Assembly: GCA_014621425.1 (NCBI GenBank)
Contig: JAANBB010000073.1
Coordinates: 62,001-126,000, forward strand
Direction of reading: 5' to 3'
Length of the DNA stretch: 64,000 nucleotides
From: Cylindrodendrum hubeiense
Lineage: Eukaryota; Ascomycota; Sordariomycetes; Hypocreales; Nectriaceae
Every line of letters begins with the position of its first letter. Positions within the stretch are counted from its first letter, which is position 1. The translations under genes were made by a program, and so were the position numbers. The notes beneath the pieces were generated by a model that worked only from the letters and a program-made list of their open reading frames with translations, was not told the DNA's origin and searched no databases. Positions 23,017 to 36,135 of this stretch are shown in pieces.

Positions 23017-25094
23017 ATGTCGGACAGGCTCACGCGGTAGGTAAACCCGACGAAAGGGGATTCCGGCCAGAGAGGCATATAGCAGCAGTCACTGACGCGA
23101 ACATCACAGTATCGCTATCGTCAACAGCGACAAGGTCCGTCGATGCTGTCCCGTCCCACGATTTCTGCCCCGCCATCCATACTGACCCCTCCTCTTTAGT
23201 GTCGCCCCCGAAAATGCCGTCAAGAGTGCAAAAAGTCTTGCCCCGTGGTCCGCAGCGGAAAGCTCTGCATTGAGGTCGCCCCTACCGACCGTCTGGCATT
23301 CATCTCCGAGTCGCTCTGCATTGGTTGTGGTATCTGCCCCAAGAAGTGCCCCTTCGAGGCCATCACCATCATCAACCTGCCCACCAACCTCGAGAGTCAG
23401 GTCACCCACCGTTATGGCCCCAACAGCTTCAAGTTGCATCGTCTGCCGATGCCCCGTCCTGGCCAGGTCCTGGGTCTTGTCGGAACCAACGGTATCGGCA
23501 AGAGTACCGCCCTGAAGATTCTCAGTGGAAAGCTCAAGCCCAACCTGGGCCGACACACCAACCCCCCTGACTGGGAGGATGTCATCAAGCACTTCCGTGG
23601 TTCCGAGCTGCAGAGTACGTGATTGGCCGGTCATCATGATGTACTTTGTCCAGCCCTGACTGACCCTCTGACAGACTACTTCACCAAGCTCCTGGAGGAC
23701 GACCTCAAGGCTGTCGTCAAGCCCCAGTATGTGGACCAGATCCCCAAGGCTGTCCGTGGAACCAACAAGAGTGTCCGCTTCTTGATCGAGAGCCGTGCCA
23801 CCATGGGCAACGCTAAGCAGGTTGCCGATGTTCTCGAGCTTAACCACATCATGGACCGAGATGTCAACCTCCTCTCTGGTGGCGAGCTGCAGCGTTTCGC
23901 TATCGGAACTGTCTGTGTCCAGCAGGCCGATGTGTACATGTTTGACGAGCCCTCTTCCTATCTCGATGTCAAGCAGCGATTGAGTGCCGCCTCCATCATC
24001 CGCTCCCTTCTCCGCGACAATGACTACATCATCGTCGTCGAGCACGATTTGTCTGTCCTGGATTATCTCTCCGACTACATCTGCGTCCTGTACGGAAAGC
24101 CCGCCGTCTACGGTGTCGTCACCATGCCTTACTCCGTCCGTGAAGGTATCAACATCTTCCTCGACGGTCACATCCCCACCGAGAACCTGCGATTCCGTGA
24201 CGAGTCTTTGACCTTCCGCATTGCCGAGACTGCCGATGAGTTCGCCATCGACAAGTCCCGCGCCTTCAAGTATCCCAAGATGGAGAAGACTCTCGGAAAC
24301 TTCCACCTCAAGATCGATTCGGGCGACTTCACCGACTCTGAGATTATCGTCATGATGGGAGAGAACGGAACCGGAAAGACCACATTCTGCCGAATGCTGG
24401 CCGGTGCCCTCAAGCCTGACTCCAAGGCTTCCGTTCCCGATATGAAGATCAGCATGAAGCCCCAGACCATCACCCCCAAGTTCGACGGCACCGTCCGCCA
24501 GCTCTTCTTCAAGAAGATCAAGCAGGCCTTCCTATCGCCTCAGTTCCAGACCGATGTCGTCAAGCCCCTGAAGCTTGAGGACTTTATTGACCAGGAAGTC
24601 AAGAACCTGTCCGGTGGTGAATTGCAGCGTGTCGCCATCGTCCTTGCCCTCGGTATCCCCGCCGACATTTACCTTATTGACGAGCCCTCTGCCTACCTGG
24701 ACTCCGAGCAGCGTATCATTGCCGCTCGTGTCATTAAGCGATACATCATGCACTCCAAGAAGACTGCCTTCATCGTCGAGCACGATTTCATCATGGCCAC
24801 CTACCTTGCCGACCGTGTCATCGTCTTCGACGGCCAGCCTGGTATCGACGCTCACGCCAATACCCCCGAGTCCCTCCTCACTGGCTGCAACGCCTTCTTG
24901 AAGAACCTTGACGTCACCTTCCGTCGCGATCCTACCAACTACCGACCTCGTATCAACAAGCAGGGCTCGCAGCTTGACCAGGAGCAGAAGATGAACGGCA
25001 ACTACGTAAGCCAAACTCACCACACATCCCTCATTTTTGTAGTTTAACTAATATGTCACAGTTCTTCCTGGAGGAAAACGCCGATAATAGCTAA
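23017..25094 (+). CDS. rli1: ABCE1/Rli1, iron-sulfur ABC ATPase for ribosome recycling
   Basis: Rli1 splits terminated 80S ribosomes into subunits and assists initiation and ribosome export; it is cytosolic and essential in eukaryotes. There are five exons: 23017-23036, 23110-23134, 23200-23614, 23675-25005 and 25062-25094, giving about 607 residues, the family length. The N-terminal Fe-S domain has a first cluster with Cys16, 21, 25 and 29 and a second cluster in [14 protein letters not shown] domain 1 has Walker [10 protein letters not shown] at 110-118 and signature [11 protein letters not shown] domain 2 has Walker [10 protein letters not shown] at 382-390 and a second LSGGELQR. Both D-loops ([16 protein letters not shown]) are intact. 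Codon bias is strong, as expected for a highly expressed gene. The first two exons are only 20 and 25 nt long, and the last is 33 nt ([10 protein letters not shown]). Confidence 0.97.
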
Positions 25095-25980
25095 GGGCTC
25101 TCACGGCGAGACCTTTCCTCCCCACATTGAGGCATATCCTGGAGTTTGGGGCGTTCAAAATGGAAATTCGCAAAAGAAGCGCAAGGGCGGACATATCCGT
25201 GTTTTGGGAATAGAGGAGCACAGCGCTGGCGAGGGCGACGATCTGGATGGATAACGACGGCGACGGCAGTAGTATCCCCTGTTGTCTGGTCCTACGAAGA
25301 CCCGGTCCGCTGGAGGAGTTGGCGGTGGACCATTTTTGTTTTTGTTTGTTTGTTTTGCACGCGTTTTGAGTCGTTTGCTCAGTCCAGGCTTGTTGCCCTT
25401 CCTACTCTGAATTGTTAGGAGGACTACGTAAGGTCTGGACAATAGGGCAAGGGCGGAACCGGGCGTCTTCGTAGACTGAGGGACAACGGATCAAGAAGGA
25501 TTTCTGCCGTCTGCACAGTTTCCCACCTCGCGGGAAACAACACCAGAGGCCACATGGCTGTCAGTTAGTTAACCACATGTCAATTTACAAACCATATCAC
25601 TGGATCGTCACACAAGGGAGCCAACCGATGCAAAAAGAGTGAGCTCCAGATCGAGAACAATACTTTTAATCTATTACTAGAGATATCCTGCCCAAGCATC
25701 CCGCTACAACCGATTTATTTACGAATCACAGGCAATAAAACCTAGGAGAGGATGGGAAAACATACTAGCCGGGTCAAAGGAGTTGTAAGAAGCAATCCAC
25801 CGCTGCGGCCCCGGATGGCCTAATGCAAAGAAGCCGGAAGCCTGTACTCGAGAGTCATCTCGCCCACCAGCCGTGTCGGGGAGGGTTGACGATGCCGTTA
25901 CGTACGTACTGAGTGAGCACATAGGTTGCGTGCGAAGCTCTCCTCCAAGACAAAGGGGTAGAGTTCACCTAGTTATAGTC
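25095..25980. other. Convergent intergenic region between rli1 and prp40
   Basis: About 885 bp holding two 3' ends. A TTTGTTT-repeat run near 25335-25355 is compatible with the rli1 3' UTR. No supported gene. Confidence 0.4.
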
Positions 25981-28608
25981 CTAGTCCTCCTCAATCTCGC
26001 CTTCCTCGCTTCCGGAGTGGACGTCCTTAGTAGCAACAGGCGGAGGCGTCTTGGCGCGGGGGACAACAGGTGTTTCGCGTGGCGGAGTGCGCTCGCGGGA
26101 CTTGTCTCTTCTTAATCGCTGCGAGATGGTTAGCTGAATTGCACTTTGGTACCATGTCAGACGTGTGAACAGGGAATTCATACCTTAGAGTCTCTCGAAT
26201 CTCGGCGAGTGTAGTCATCTTCGTCATCAGGACGGCGTCGTCGAGAACCTGATGGGCGTTCATCTCCATAGGGAAGCTCCTCATACGAACCTCGGTCAAT
26301 GCGGCGACGATACAGCCTCTCCCGTTCATCCTCCCTGTCCCTCCGCTCATGATCGTAGTGGCTATCGTCTTCACGGCGCGGACGAGAGGGGCGGTCGAAG
26401 TCACGATCCCGCTCACGCTCGCGCTCGCGTTCCCGACGTGGCGGTGGCGACAGGCGGCCGCGGTCGGATCCCAATAGGCCTTCTGCCATGGTGGACTTGC
26501 GGTGGTTGCGCTCTCGCTCGGCAATGGCCTTGCGCCTGTCGGCCTCATATGCATCTGGCTCCGGGCTGCGACTACGTCGAGATCCACGTCCACCGCTACG
26601 GTGAGATCGCTCACCTCTAGATCGGTCTCTCTCGCGGCGGTGCAAGTCTCGCTCACTAGACATACGATCACGTCGCCTATAGCTTCGGTCCACCTCCTCC
26701 TCCTTCTCCCGTAACCGGCGGAGGTACTTGTCAAAGGCACTTCGACGAGCATCCTCGGAAGTGATGGCCTGGAACTCGTCTGATTTCAGGATTCGAGGTC
26801 GTACCTTTTCATAAGTGTCACTCAGTGTGATGGGGGGCTCCATGCGCTTCATGTATGCCCGCAGATCATCGACGGCTCTGCGTTGCTGGCGTTCTGACTG
26901 TCGGTCATCGGATTCTCGCTTGGAGGAACGTTTTTCGCGAAGCTGGGAGCGGATACATTAGTATGAGCACAGGCCGCGGAATATGGGGGATACATACTCG
27001 GTCGAAGATGAGGTTAAGAATGTCACGATCAATGTTAGCAGTTCGTCGATCATCTTTCATGATAGATAGGAACTCCTCGAAATCGCTCGTGGGCGTAAGC
27101 TCAAACCGCTTGTCCTACCCGGGTTGTTAGACTTGAAACATGGATCGCTGAATGGCAACTTACTTGAATAACGTCGAGAACCTCGTTCCTTGGTCCACGC
27201 AGACCACGCTCCTCCTCTTCGACGATGTCCCAGAAGAGTTCCTGAGGGGTAGAGCCGCCTAGGCCGGCCATGTTGGTATACCTCTCGTCACTCTCCATCA
27301 GGGGGACAATCTGATTCCACTTCGTCCCGGCGTTAATCTTGCCGTCGCGGCGAAGCTCACCCAGGAGAGATTTGAAGTCATCTCGGGCCTTGCGTTCCTT
27401 ACGGAACTTCTGGTTCTTCTCTTCCTGTCTGGTGTCGTTGAACTTGCGCTCAAGGGCCTTCATATGGTTTTGGAACGCAGTCAAGATGTCAAACTTGGTG
27501 AGGGTCTGGTAACTTTCATCACTCTTGAAGGGCGGGGTGGATGAGATGATACCTTGCGCGTCAGACCAGCGTGTGTAGGGTTCTAGATCAAGTTTCGGAA
27601 GGAGGTCAATCAGACCATCCATGGCATTCTTCCGGAGAGATGTCTGCTGCTCGGCGTGGGTTTTCTGGAGCCCGATGATGTACTCCTCGAACAGCTGGCG
27701 GCGCTCACTCTCGCTGTTGGTGGAGCGGAAGATCGTTTCGCCCTCCATCATGGGACGGGCAGTCTTCCAGCGAGTGTAGTGAGTAATTTCAGGGTGCCTC
27801 TTGAGCATGGTTTCAAAGTCAGCACGAAGCTTGGTAAGTCTCTCTTTGGCGCGCTCCTTGTCCTGGATGACCACATCCTGGCCATATTTCTCGAAAGCGG
27901 CCCTTCGATCCTTGGGATCTTTGATGGCGCGGAACTGAGGGTCCCGAGCTGTTGCTCGAATAGTCTGCTCCCAGGTCCAATCAGGCTGAACACCGCTGCG
28001 CTTGAGGAGTTTGGCGAAGGCGGCCTCTGCCTCCTCGGCGGTGGCGTACTCGGGGTCATTGCTAGCAGGAACAAAAGCCTGGGCCTTGGGATCACTCCCA
28101 AATGTCAGCTGGCGAGACTCGGGATAGGTATCGCGCTGATCGCGCTGATCACGATGGTCGTAGGAAGAATTTCCGTAGCCACCGCCGTGGCCGCCGCCGT
28201 GGCCGCCACCATGGCCGGCGTTGGGGCCGGGAGTGTACGGGGTCGTAGGAACCGGAGTGGCAGGTTCGCTCGTCGCACCAAGCGCACTCTTATAGGCATC
28301 GGGCATCTCCCATGAGCTCTGCTTTGTCTCAGTGTTATACCAGTATTTGCGACCTCCTTCAGCAGTATACTCCTTCCACGGTTGGTTGGCGAGGGCGCGC
28401 TGTGACGTGGGTTAGCAAGACGCGACAAGGCTTATACAACAAGGGCAGCGAAACACACCTCTGCCGACGTCATCATATCCTCCGGCTTGGTCCATTGCGT
28501 CGCTTTGGTGGTGGGATTGTAGTAGTATGCTCGTCCGTCAGGAGTGTGGTGCTCTTGCCAAGCCGAGGCTGGCTGGGCGTAGGGCGCGGGAGCACCGAAG
28601 CCGTTCAT
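25981..28608 (-). CDS. prp40: U1 snRNP-associated splicing factor Prp40 (WW and FF domains)
   Basis: Prp40 bridges the 5' splice-site U1 snRNP and branch-site factors in the early spliceosome and also touches the RNA polymerase II C-terminal domain. There are five exons: 28608-28459, 28399-27164, 27114-26998, 26942-26184 and 26118-25981, all in phase 0, giving about 799 residues. The first WW domain has Trp17 and Trp39 and the second has Trp58 and Trp80. A Gly/His-rich linker (GHGG repeats encoded near 28180-28215) follows. Then come several FF domains from about residue 170, for example the segments AEEAEAAFAKLLKRSGV and ARDDFKSLLGELRRDGKI. The C-terminus is an Arg/Asp/Glu/Ser-rich tail with RERERERDRD repeats, ending SGSEEGEIEED. 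It is divergent from trs65, with about 520 bp between starts. Confidence 0.95.
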
Positions 28609-29132
28609 CGTGGGCGTAGTGAGGGTCGCACGAGGAAACCGCGATTGTCGTCTCGAAAACCAGTTATTTGCGACGCGTCTCGAGCTGAGAGACTTCGCAC
28701 CGAGGTCGTTGGGATGCGGCGGGGGATGGCGATGGTGACGATGGTGCTGATGGAGGGTCGCAATGCGTCGGCGTTGGCGAGGGCGCATGCAGATTTGCGA
28801 GCAATCAACTTTTTGGTGCACGGGCCAAGCCCTGTCGCGACCGCGATTGGAGAGTAACGGTACGTTATGTATTATTTATTCCCTTAGCGGGGCAAGTAGC
28901 TACCGTATGCATCTAAGCGACCAGACCGACCACGTCTACACTCCAGTACCAACCGCCATCATCAGGGGAATCTCTGCAACTGGGCTTACACGGACGGCTG
29001 GCCCGAAAAAAGAAGGCCAAAGAAGACAAAAGGAAGAAATCCAAAAAGGAAACAAGTGAGACCTTGGTCAATCCCAATTTCGGATTTGTCTCTGGGATTT
29101 AATGCAGCGGTAGAGCTGCCTCCCGCTTCACC
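28609..29132. promoter_or_regulatory. Divergent promoter region between prp40 and trs65
   Basis: 524 bp between two divergent start codons. No coding frame is supported. The trs65-proximal side has an A-rich purine stretch (about 29005-29055). No clear TATA element is seen. Confidence 0.45.
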
Positions 29133-31060
29133 ATGTCGCAAGCCGATACGGCGTCTCCAACGCCAGAGCACCTCACCATGTTCGCCCCCGGCACAACGTT
29201 CGACTTTGCCGAGCAATCGCAGTTGACATATCTAATTCCGGCGGAATCGAAATTGAATCTGGAAGAGGCTTTCAAGAATCTCGAACCGGGCAAGTCCATC
29301 TTCGATTCAATAGAACGTCGCGAGTCTCTCTTCTTCGGTTAGTCGTCACCGCCTCACCTAGCTCATCCCTTGATACACACTCACCAACACCAAATCTAGA
29401 TGAGACTGTCGACGTTCTTCTCGTCCTGAAAACTCCCTGGATAGATGAGCAGGCACTCCGGTCTCACCTTAGCAGACTTGTCATCTCCCTCGAGGCCCAG
29501 ATCGTCAACAGCAATGCGTCTAGTCGCGACAGCTTGGCCGCCTCAGAAACCATCTTCTCGGGCAATGTGGCTGAGGTCGAGGACCCATTCATTGTAGTAG
29601 ATGAAGAGGAAGGTGCTGAAGATGATGAAGACGATGATGACGGTGATGAGGATGAGGATGAGGATGACGACGAGGGCGAGGGCGCGGTCAAGTCAACAGG
29701 CCAGAGTATCTACGCCGCGTGGAAACTGCCCGTCTTCCTCGCCCGTCCGCGCATCCGCCTGACCGGCCCGTCCGTCATCTTCTCCGCATCCGCTAGCCTC
29801 AAGCCCGAGGTATCGACAGAGCTCATCTCGCGCGGTAGCGGCTATCTACAGAGCGGCGTGCCGTCAGGTTTCAACCTGCTCGAGTCTTTCAGCAGCGATG
29901 CCGCCCTCGATGGCGTGAAACCTCGTCTGTCGGCCCTGCGCGTGTCTCGGGTTGCTCCCGTCACACGACCACAGGACCTCATGAATCACATCCGCGCGCA
30001 GCAGCAGCTCGAACTCAAGATCTTCCCCGTCGTCCACACCCGGATACGCTTTTCGCGACCTAATACGGCGCCGTCGAGCGCGGCCGTCATTGCCCTCCTT
30101 GAAGTTGACTTCACGTCTTTCTTCGACTGCGAGGTCTCCCTTGACAAGATCAGTATGTCGATACCGGACAGCGTAGTGGAAAGTCTCAACGACGATGCAG
30201 GCATGCAGCTACCTCTGTCTTGCGTCTCCCACGACCACATCACCTTCCTCTACCACATTGCCCCCCATGAGCTGGATGTTACACTTAAGAACCCTACCAG
30301 GGACCTCGAGATCACGATCTCAGCCACAGCCCACATCGTCCCGGGGCGTTGTACCCCCAGTTTGACCATGTCCTGGACAACCAATCTGGACTTCACCACT
30401 CCCGTCAACCCGGGCTTTACCCCGACCACCGGAACCGGCATCCAGCGATCCCATCGCCCCTCTCAGTTATCCATAACCGGCCTGGCGGTCCACCCTCTCA
30501 AATCTCCATCCATCACTCGCCCTGATGCCCTACCAGCTCTCGAGGCTGCCACTACTGACACCGAGGCTGCCCTTCCGGAGCTCGGCATCACCATGACCTT
30601 CAGCGGTCCCTCTCATCCGGTTCACCCCGGCCAAGTCTTCTCCTGGACCGTCTACGTCGTCAACCGCGCCACAGAGAACAACTCACACCCGCCTCGCAAG
30701 CTCGCACTGGTCGCAGTTCCCAAACGCCGCCGGAATGAAGTCAGGATGACCCGTCCTCCCTCGATTGGTGGACTGCGGCTGGGCGAAAAGGAGATTGCTG
30801 ATGCCGTCATGGATGACAACGTGTTACATGCCATGCAAAAGAACTACACCGTCGAACCAACTGAGGTTGTCTGCTTGAGCGCCGATACACGGGTAGGACC
30901 CCTGGCACCGGGCGCGTGTCATGTAGTTGAGCTGCAATTCCTGGCACTCCAAGAGGGCATTGTAGGCATGGAGGCCATCCGGGTCGTTGATTTGGGATCA
31001 CAGGAGCACGTCGATGTTAGAGAGCTGCCTACCATGATTGTAGAACCAGCAGCAGCATGA
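29133..31060 (+). CDS. trs65: TRAPP II trafficking complex subunit Trs65-like protein
   Basis: Trs65 belongs to the TRAPPII tethering complex, the exchange factor for Ypt31/32 Rabs at the late Golgi. There are two exons, 29133-29337 and 29400-31060, joined across a GTTAGT...TCTAG intron, giving about 621 residues. Features consistent with the fungal Trs65 family are the N-terminal block LNLEEAFKNLEPGKSIFDSI followed by a beta-rich fold, and a C-terminal region with VPLxPGxCH-like sequence (here VGPLAPGACHVVELQFLAL) and MEAIRVVDL. An insertion made almost entirely of Asp and Glu lies near residues 135-165 and is probably disordered. I recognise the family by overall pattern rather than a catalytic motif, so the assignment is good but not certain. 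It converges on sld3, with stops 176 bp apart. Confidence 0.72.
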
Positions 31061-31236
31061 ATATGAGCCGAGTTGTAATTCGCCCGAGTGTCTGGGTTGG
31101 AATCATGTGTCATATCTCCCATGTCATTATCCATACAGTAATCCTACCGTGATGCCAACGCCGCCGTAATGCTATATCCCGTACCTGTATCTAATACGCC
31201 TAATGCAAACACCATATAAATGCTCCGCCAAACAAC

Positions 31237-34176
31237 TCATAACAGGTCATCCAGTTCGTCATCCCATCCCAGTTTCTGGTAAATGGACATCGACTTCCCC
31301 ACGGGCTCATCCTGCCTAGCCCCAACGTTGGATTCCTTCGCAACGGCCCTGATCGGTGTTGCTAGAACCCCTTCGTCCCTCGACGGCGTAAAGTCGATTC
31401 TCCTCTGCTCCTTCATCGCGGTGCCTGGTACAAGGAACTGCTCTTCCGACATGGCCCTTCTCAGCATCAGTGGCGACAAGGGTGGTAGCTCGGGGTCGTC
31501 GTTCTTGAGACGATGAAGGAAGCTTGATGCCTTCGTGGGTGTACTGTCGATTCGATCCATGACAGGGGATGGGCTATAGCGGAATGCGTCTCTGCGGCCA
31601 CCTCGCAAGCCTGTCGAGGGAATCATTGACGGAATGCTTGAAGGAGGGATGACCTCTTCTGTGCTTATCAATGGGACATCCGCTGCTGTTTCGGATTTTG
31701 CAGCAAACATATCCTTGAACCGATTGTTCATGGGGGTAGCCTTCACAATCGATGTACCGAGGGAGCTGCGCACTGGCTTCCTCACTTCTGCATCAAATGT
31801 TAGTCGGGTGCACCAAGTATTTTCACTTTGGAAGACTTACTCTTCGCCGAAAGGCCTGTCGCTGTTCGACGCTCCGCTGCGTCCACCAATTCCTTGCTGA
31901 CGACTTCCCTATGAGGTTTTCTCAGAGCCGAGATCGCATCCTTCAGCTCGGCCTCGACAAGGGCCTTCTTATTCGGTTTGGTATCCCTTAAATTGGTCAT
32001 GCTGGTGCTTCGAGAGAGAGGATTACTCCGCCTGTTCAACAGGTCCGACTCGCCCTTCAGGACACCCTTCAATGCAGCAGGCTCGCTGCCCTCCCGCTTG
32101 ATTCCTGATAGTGACGTGGATGTCGCAGAACGCATGAGGGCAATCATGTTGCTAGGCCCCCTGGAAACACTACGCCGGTGATGTTGTTCCGTAGACAGGG
32201 CTCGCTGGAGGGTCCTTGGCTGCTGGCTAGGTCGCTTCGTGGCAGCCCCAGGCTTCTGTTCCCGCTTGCTAGACGATCGTTTCAGACTCCTCGATTTGGA
32301 AGGTTTCACGATGACTGGACCACCCAGTTTTCGGTTAATAGAGTCACAGAGTTCCGGCAGTCGTGCTGAAAAGCTATCACAACATTAGCAGCTGGAGATA
32401 TCCACGAAAGGGCTTACTTACAAAGGCACAATTACGTCGACGCAGAAGTCCTTGAGGGGTTCGGTGGATGATTTTTGCTGAAGCTGGACATCACCAGATT
32501 GATGTGTAGCCTGGGAATCCTCCAATAAAAGTTGCTCATCGGAGACGGTCGATTGCCAAATAGTCAGGCGATCCGCGTGTACGTCCACGAGAACGGGCAG
32601 GTTGTGCTTGTTCCGTTTCTTTGGCGGCGGTGCCATGCCTCCCTGAGACTCAGTGGCACCAGGCAGGGGTGGAAGCTGGCTGTCTTCTGCATCCTCAGTA
32701 GCCCTCAGGGGGGTCAATGCCAGGATCTCAAGAATCAAAATCATCTGGAGTTGGGTTTCGCGGGTCCGAAGCATCGAGGCCAAAGACTTGATCTGCTGGG
32801 TGGGGATGTTGGTTCCCTCATCGTGCAACTCAGGTTTGTTTGAGATCCACCACTTCTGGATGTGGTCCTCTTCGTAGGGGTACAAGCCATCCTTGCCAAG
32901 TCTCATCTTCTTGACTCGACGCTTCTTCTTTCGTCCCTCATCGGAGCTTTCGGCAATCCCCTTCATCTTAGTTATGACATCGGGAATGGTCTCGCGATAT
33001 TTCTTATCGATTTGTACGGTCGTCAAAACAAGGCTCTTCAAGAACTCAATCAAATCGCCCATATCCAGGCTGGACTCAAGGTCGAGGTGGAAAGCCGAAC
33101 GCGCGCGAGACAGTGGCCCCTTGGCAAAATACGCCAACGAACCCTGGGAAATTAGCGGAATTGAGGACTAGGATGAGTGAGAGACAAACCATAGATTTAT
33201 ACAAGGCTTCTAAGTAGTGTGTTCTGATATTATCAAAGATCCCGTCAGCTGTGTGTTGCGGGGTGGATTCCTCCAGGTTGTTGAATGATGGGATAGAGAC
33301 AGGGGCGATAATCTCCGCGTTGCCCAGAATCTCGGTGCCGGGAAGCTCTGCCTGCTGAAGGAGGGGCGATGGCAGCTGTGATTCCACGGGGTTAGGGTTC
33401 AAGGCATTTTCGTCGAGTTTGAAAGGATCATCGAAGGTAGAGATGGATTGGGACCTGGCCCTCTTGCGGACAAGGGATTGGATGGCCTCAATGGCAGCTC
33501 TCTTCACCTTCTGGTCTTTCTGCAACTGGGGTGTCGTCATCGCCGTGGAACCAATTCGCCCTCGAGATTCTGGCCGGGCGGTGGACCGGAGGCGTTTGTG
33601 ACAGGCCGCAGTAGCATGCTTCGCCAACGAAGAGAGGTCGACCCAAGACCCTAAACGGCAAGCGATGTACAGTCCATTATCCTGTCTCTCGAGGGCGTAA
33701 ACATTGCGGCTCGAGTCGTATCGCGCAAGTAGGACAACAGGTACAGAGCCCATACGGCTTTCCAGGTCCAAGATTTTGATGTGAGACTCGAATAACCGGC
33801 CGGGCGATAGTTCGGCATTGGAAGGGTTGAAATCGATACATGACAGCGGGAGTTGTTCGCGAGGAATGACCATCAATGGCTGGAGGACGCGGGGTGGGAC
33901 GTGGAGGTTTGGAGGATGCGGCTATCAAAGTCCCGAGTGAGCAACGCGGGGATATCAAGTGCACCAGACGACGGCGCTTACCTTGAGAGCAATGGACGGC
34001 TTGAGCAAATGATCCATGGCAACCGAGTCTGCCCTCTTCCTCTTGCGGCGTTCAGGCGAGGAAGGCCTCGCAGGCGTAGGTCCATCGTTGCGATTCAAGC
34101 TGCCCTCGGAGCTTGGCGTCAAAATCCTCGTCTGCGGACGCGACGCGTCTGTGCCAGCGAAGGCGGGAGAGGACAT
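31237..34176 (-). CDS. sld3: DNA replication initiation factor Sld3
   Basis: Sld3 (counterpart of metazoan Treslin) binds Cdc45 and, when phosphorylated by CDK, Dpb11, to activate the MCM helicase. There are five exons: 34176-33982, 33921-33190, 33143-32422, 32373-31841 and 31787-31237, with phases that close exactly, giving about 910 residues. The conserved core is in exons 2-4: HYLEALYKSMGSLAYFAKGP spans the exon 2/3 junction, followed by SARAxF-like sequence, DLIEFLKSLVLTTVQIDKKY, and KMRLGKDGLYPYEEDHIQKW. The C-terminal half is basic, Ser/Pro-rich and disordered, with many SP/TP sites (for example TPTK, FTPSRD), as expected for a CDK target. It ends KLGWDDELDDLL. No intact Dpb11-binding motif can be confirmed by eye. 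Confidence 0.9.
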
Positions 34177-34483
34177 GGAAACGACGGGATGCTCATCCAA
34201 GGCATAGCATTATCCGAGATACTAGTGCCAGATGCAACAGCTGCTAAAAGGTAGAAATGGACGGGTGGAATCACAAGGGGTAGAGAGGGCTTGTTGTCAT
34301 GGGGAAAGGTGGTAGATGGCCCGTCTGAAGTGGTTTCCTTGTCAAGGGTGGCCAGACGCGTGAGCTGGCGTGCACGGTTCAACCTCGACCAGTGACGTAC
34401 TGGGTCGGGACGGGTAATTTTTGGCGCGTCTTGACAGCGCGCCCAGCGAGCTGCCCCGCTATAACACTCATCCTCTCCGAATC

Positions 34484-34496
34484 TGTACGGAGTACA
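34484..34496. repeat. Palindrome TGTAC-GGA-GTACA
   Basis: Perfect 5-bp inverted arms around a 3-bp spacer. It is one of several GTAC-NNN-GTAC elements in the non-coding parts of this window. Confidence 0.85.
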
Positions 34497-36122
34497 TTTG
34501 CAGATGGATGCTCACTGACAACTTATTTGCAAGCCATCTTTGGACCGGTTTGGGTTTCGTCCGCTTGTGTTTCCTTCTTACGAACCCGCCTCTTTTGCCG
34601 AAGATGTTCGGGCGGGACGGAGGGGGTCGGAGAGCTCTGGCGGCTAGCGGCTGTCTCTTGCGTACGAAGTATGTGATGGCAGCCGACGGACAGTTGCTTA
34701 TACCGCCAGCGTGATAGCAGGTAGTTGTCGCGATAGCGGGGTAGCCCGCATCACTTCAAATGTTCAACGAGGCCATAGCGTTGCATGGAAAAGCAATAAA
34801 ACAGCTGGAATGGCAGGAATGGCTTCAACGACAACTGCCGGTCTCAGCGACCTCAACGTGCTGGCGTGCATGTGTCTCTTGCTCGCGCGGATCGCTTTGG
34901 CCTCCCCGCTCACGTCCACGTCCACGTCCACTAGTCGCAAACCATCGATACACGCACTCCAAGTCGGCTGGCCGCCTTGAACGCCTACACCACACAGGCT
35001 TCACCTCTGCGGATTCGGGCAAGGAAGTATGAGAACAGCCCATAGAAAGACTTTCAGACGCACTCTAGCCTGTGGCCTCTGGGAATCAGCGCTGGTGGCG
35101 TTCAGCTGGGGGCACATGCAGCCACCTGCTAACCACCCGCTAGCCACCGACGGTAGCATCAACTCTCACCCACCGGAACGAGCTGTAGCGCCACCAACAA
35201 GCTGAGCTACGCAGGGCGGGGGCGTTGCTGAGGACGCCGTTGCAACCGTCAGCCTCGAGGCATTCCCCCTCAGCTGCTCGCTGCTTTGCGACGCTAACTT
35301 TGCCTGCGATAACTACAAGGGACGCACTGGGATGTCATCTCGCATTAGAACAAACCAAAGGCTGAAGTGGTGGGTGGTACTGGAGAGAGGTAAAGTCGAT
35401 CAAGACAAGTACACATGTGTACCATTGTTTTCCACCCCGCCTGTGCTTCGCCTTGCTTCGTCTTGCGTCGTCTTGGCAGTGGCCTGCCTATCGCCAATCA
35501 ACAACAGCATGCCACCCAGCAGCCACCTCTGCCGGGCTGGGCTGTTTAAGAGCTGTAAAACACATTTGCGTCAATGCTCCTGCAGCACAAGAAGCGCCTC
35601 AGTTCCCCATTACTCGGCTGCGTAGCTTATACGCCCAATAAAAACTTCGCCAGACTCATGCTCAAGGCTCAACAATCGCGGCCGGTTCACCCGCATCGGA
35701 GGAGCGGGGTGGAGGAGCGGGGTGGGGTGTGGGGGTCGGAGGTTCCGGTCCCGGCCTCGGACTGGCCCGCTCTAACCCCCGTGCGCCATGGTGTGGGTGG
35801 GATTCAGTGTGTGTGGCCTAGCCTATCAAGTACCAACCATCGCGGCGTGCGGAGGTGGTCCGGGTGGCCATTTAGAGAGCTTTGAGTACACCATCCACCT
35901 GGTTACCATTCCCATTCGGGACCTCCTACATACGTGATAGGAATGGAATGTGAACATCGCAAATATGGATCCCCTTTCGGTGGCTGTCGACTTTGGTAAG
36001 ATCGCCCGAAACACCACGCGATACTGCTAATCTCACCCTGCACACCATGATTGGCTGAGATTGAGGGCTGATCGGTCGTAGATGGAACGAAGGTGGTACC
36101 TATGTTTCTCGGTCCACTACTA

Positions 36123-36135
36123 TGTACTCCGTACG
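36123..36135. repeat. Palindrome-like TGTAC-TCC-GTACG
   Basis: Four-bp GTAC arms around TCC, the reverse complement of the GGA spacer seen at 34484. The outermost pair (T and G) does not match. Confidence 0.75.

Noticed and set aside
23104..24306. 400-codon open frame on the minus strand
   Set aside because: It is antisense to the highly conserved rli1 exons 2-4 and has no independent family signature.
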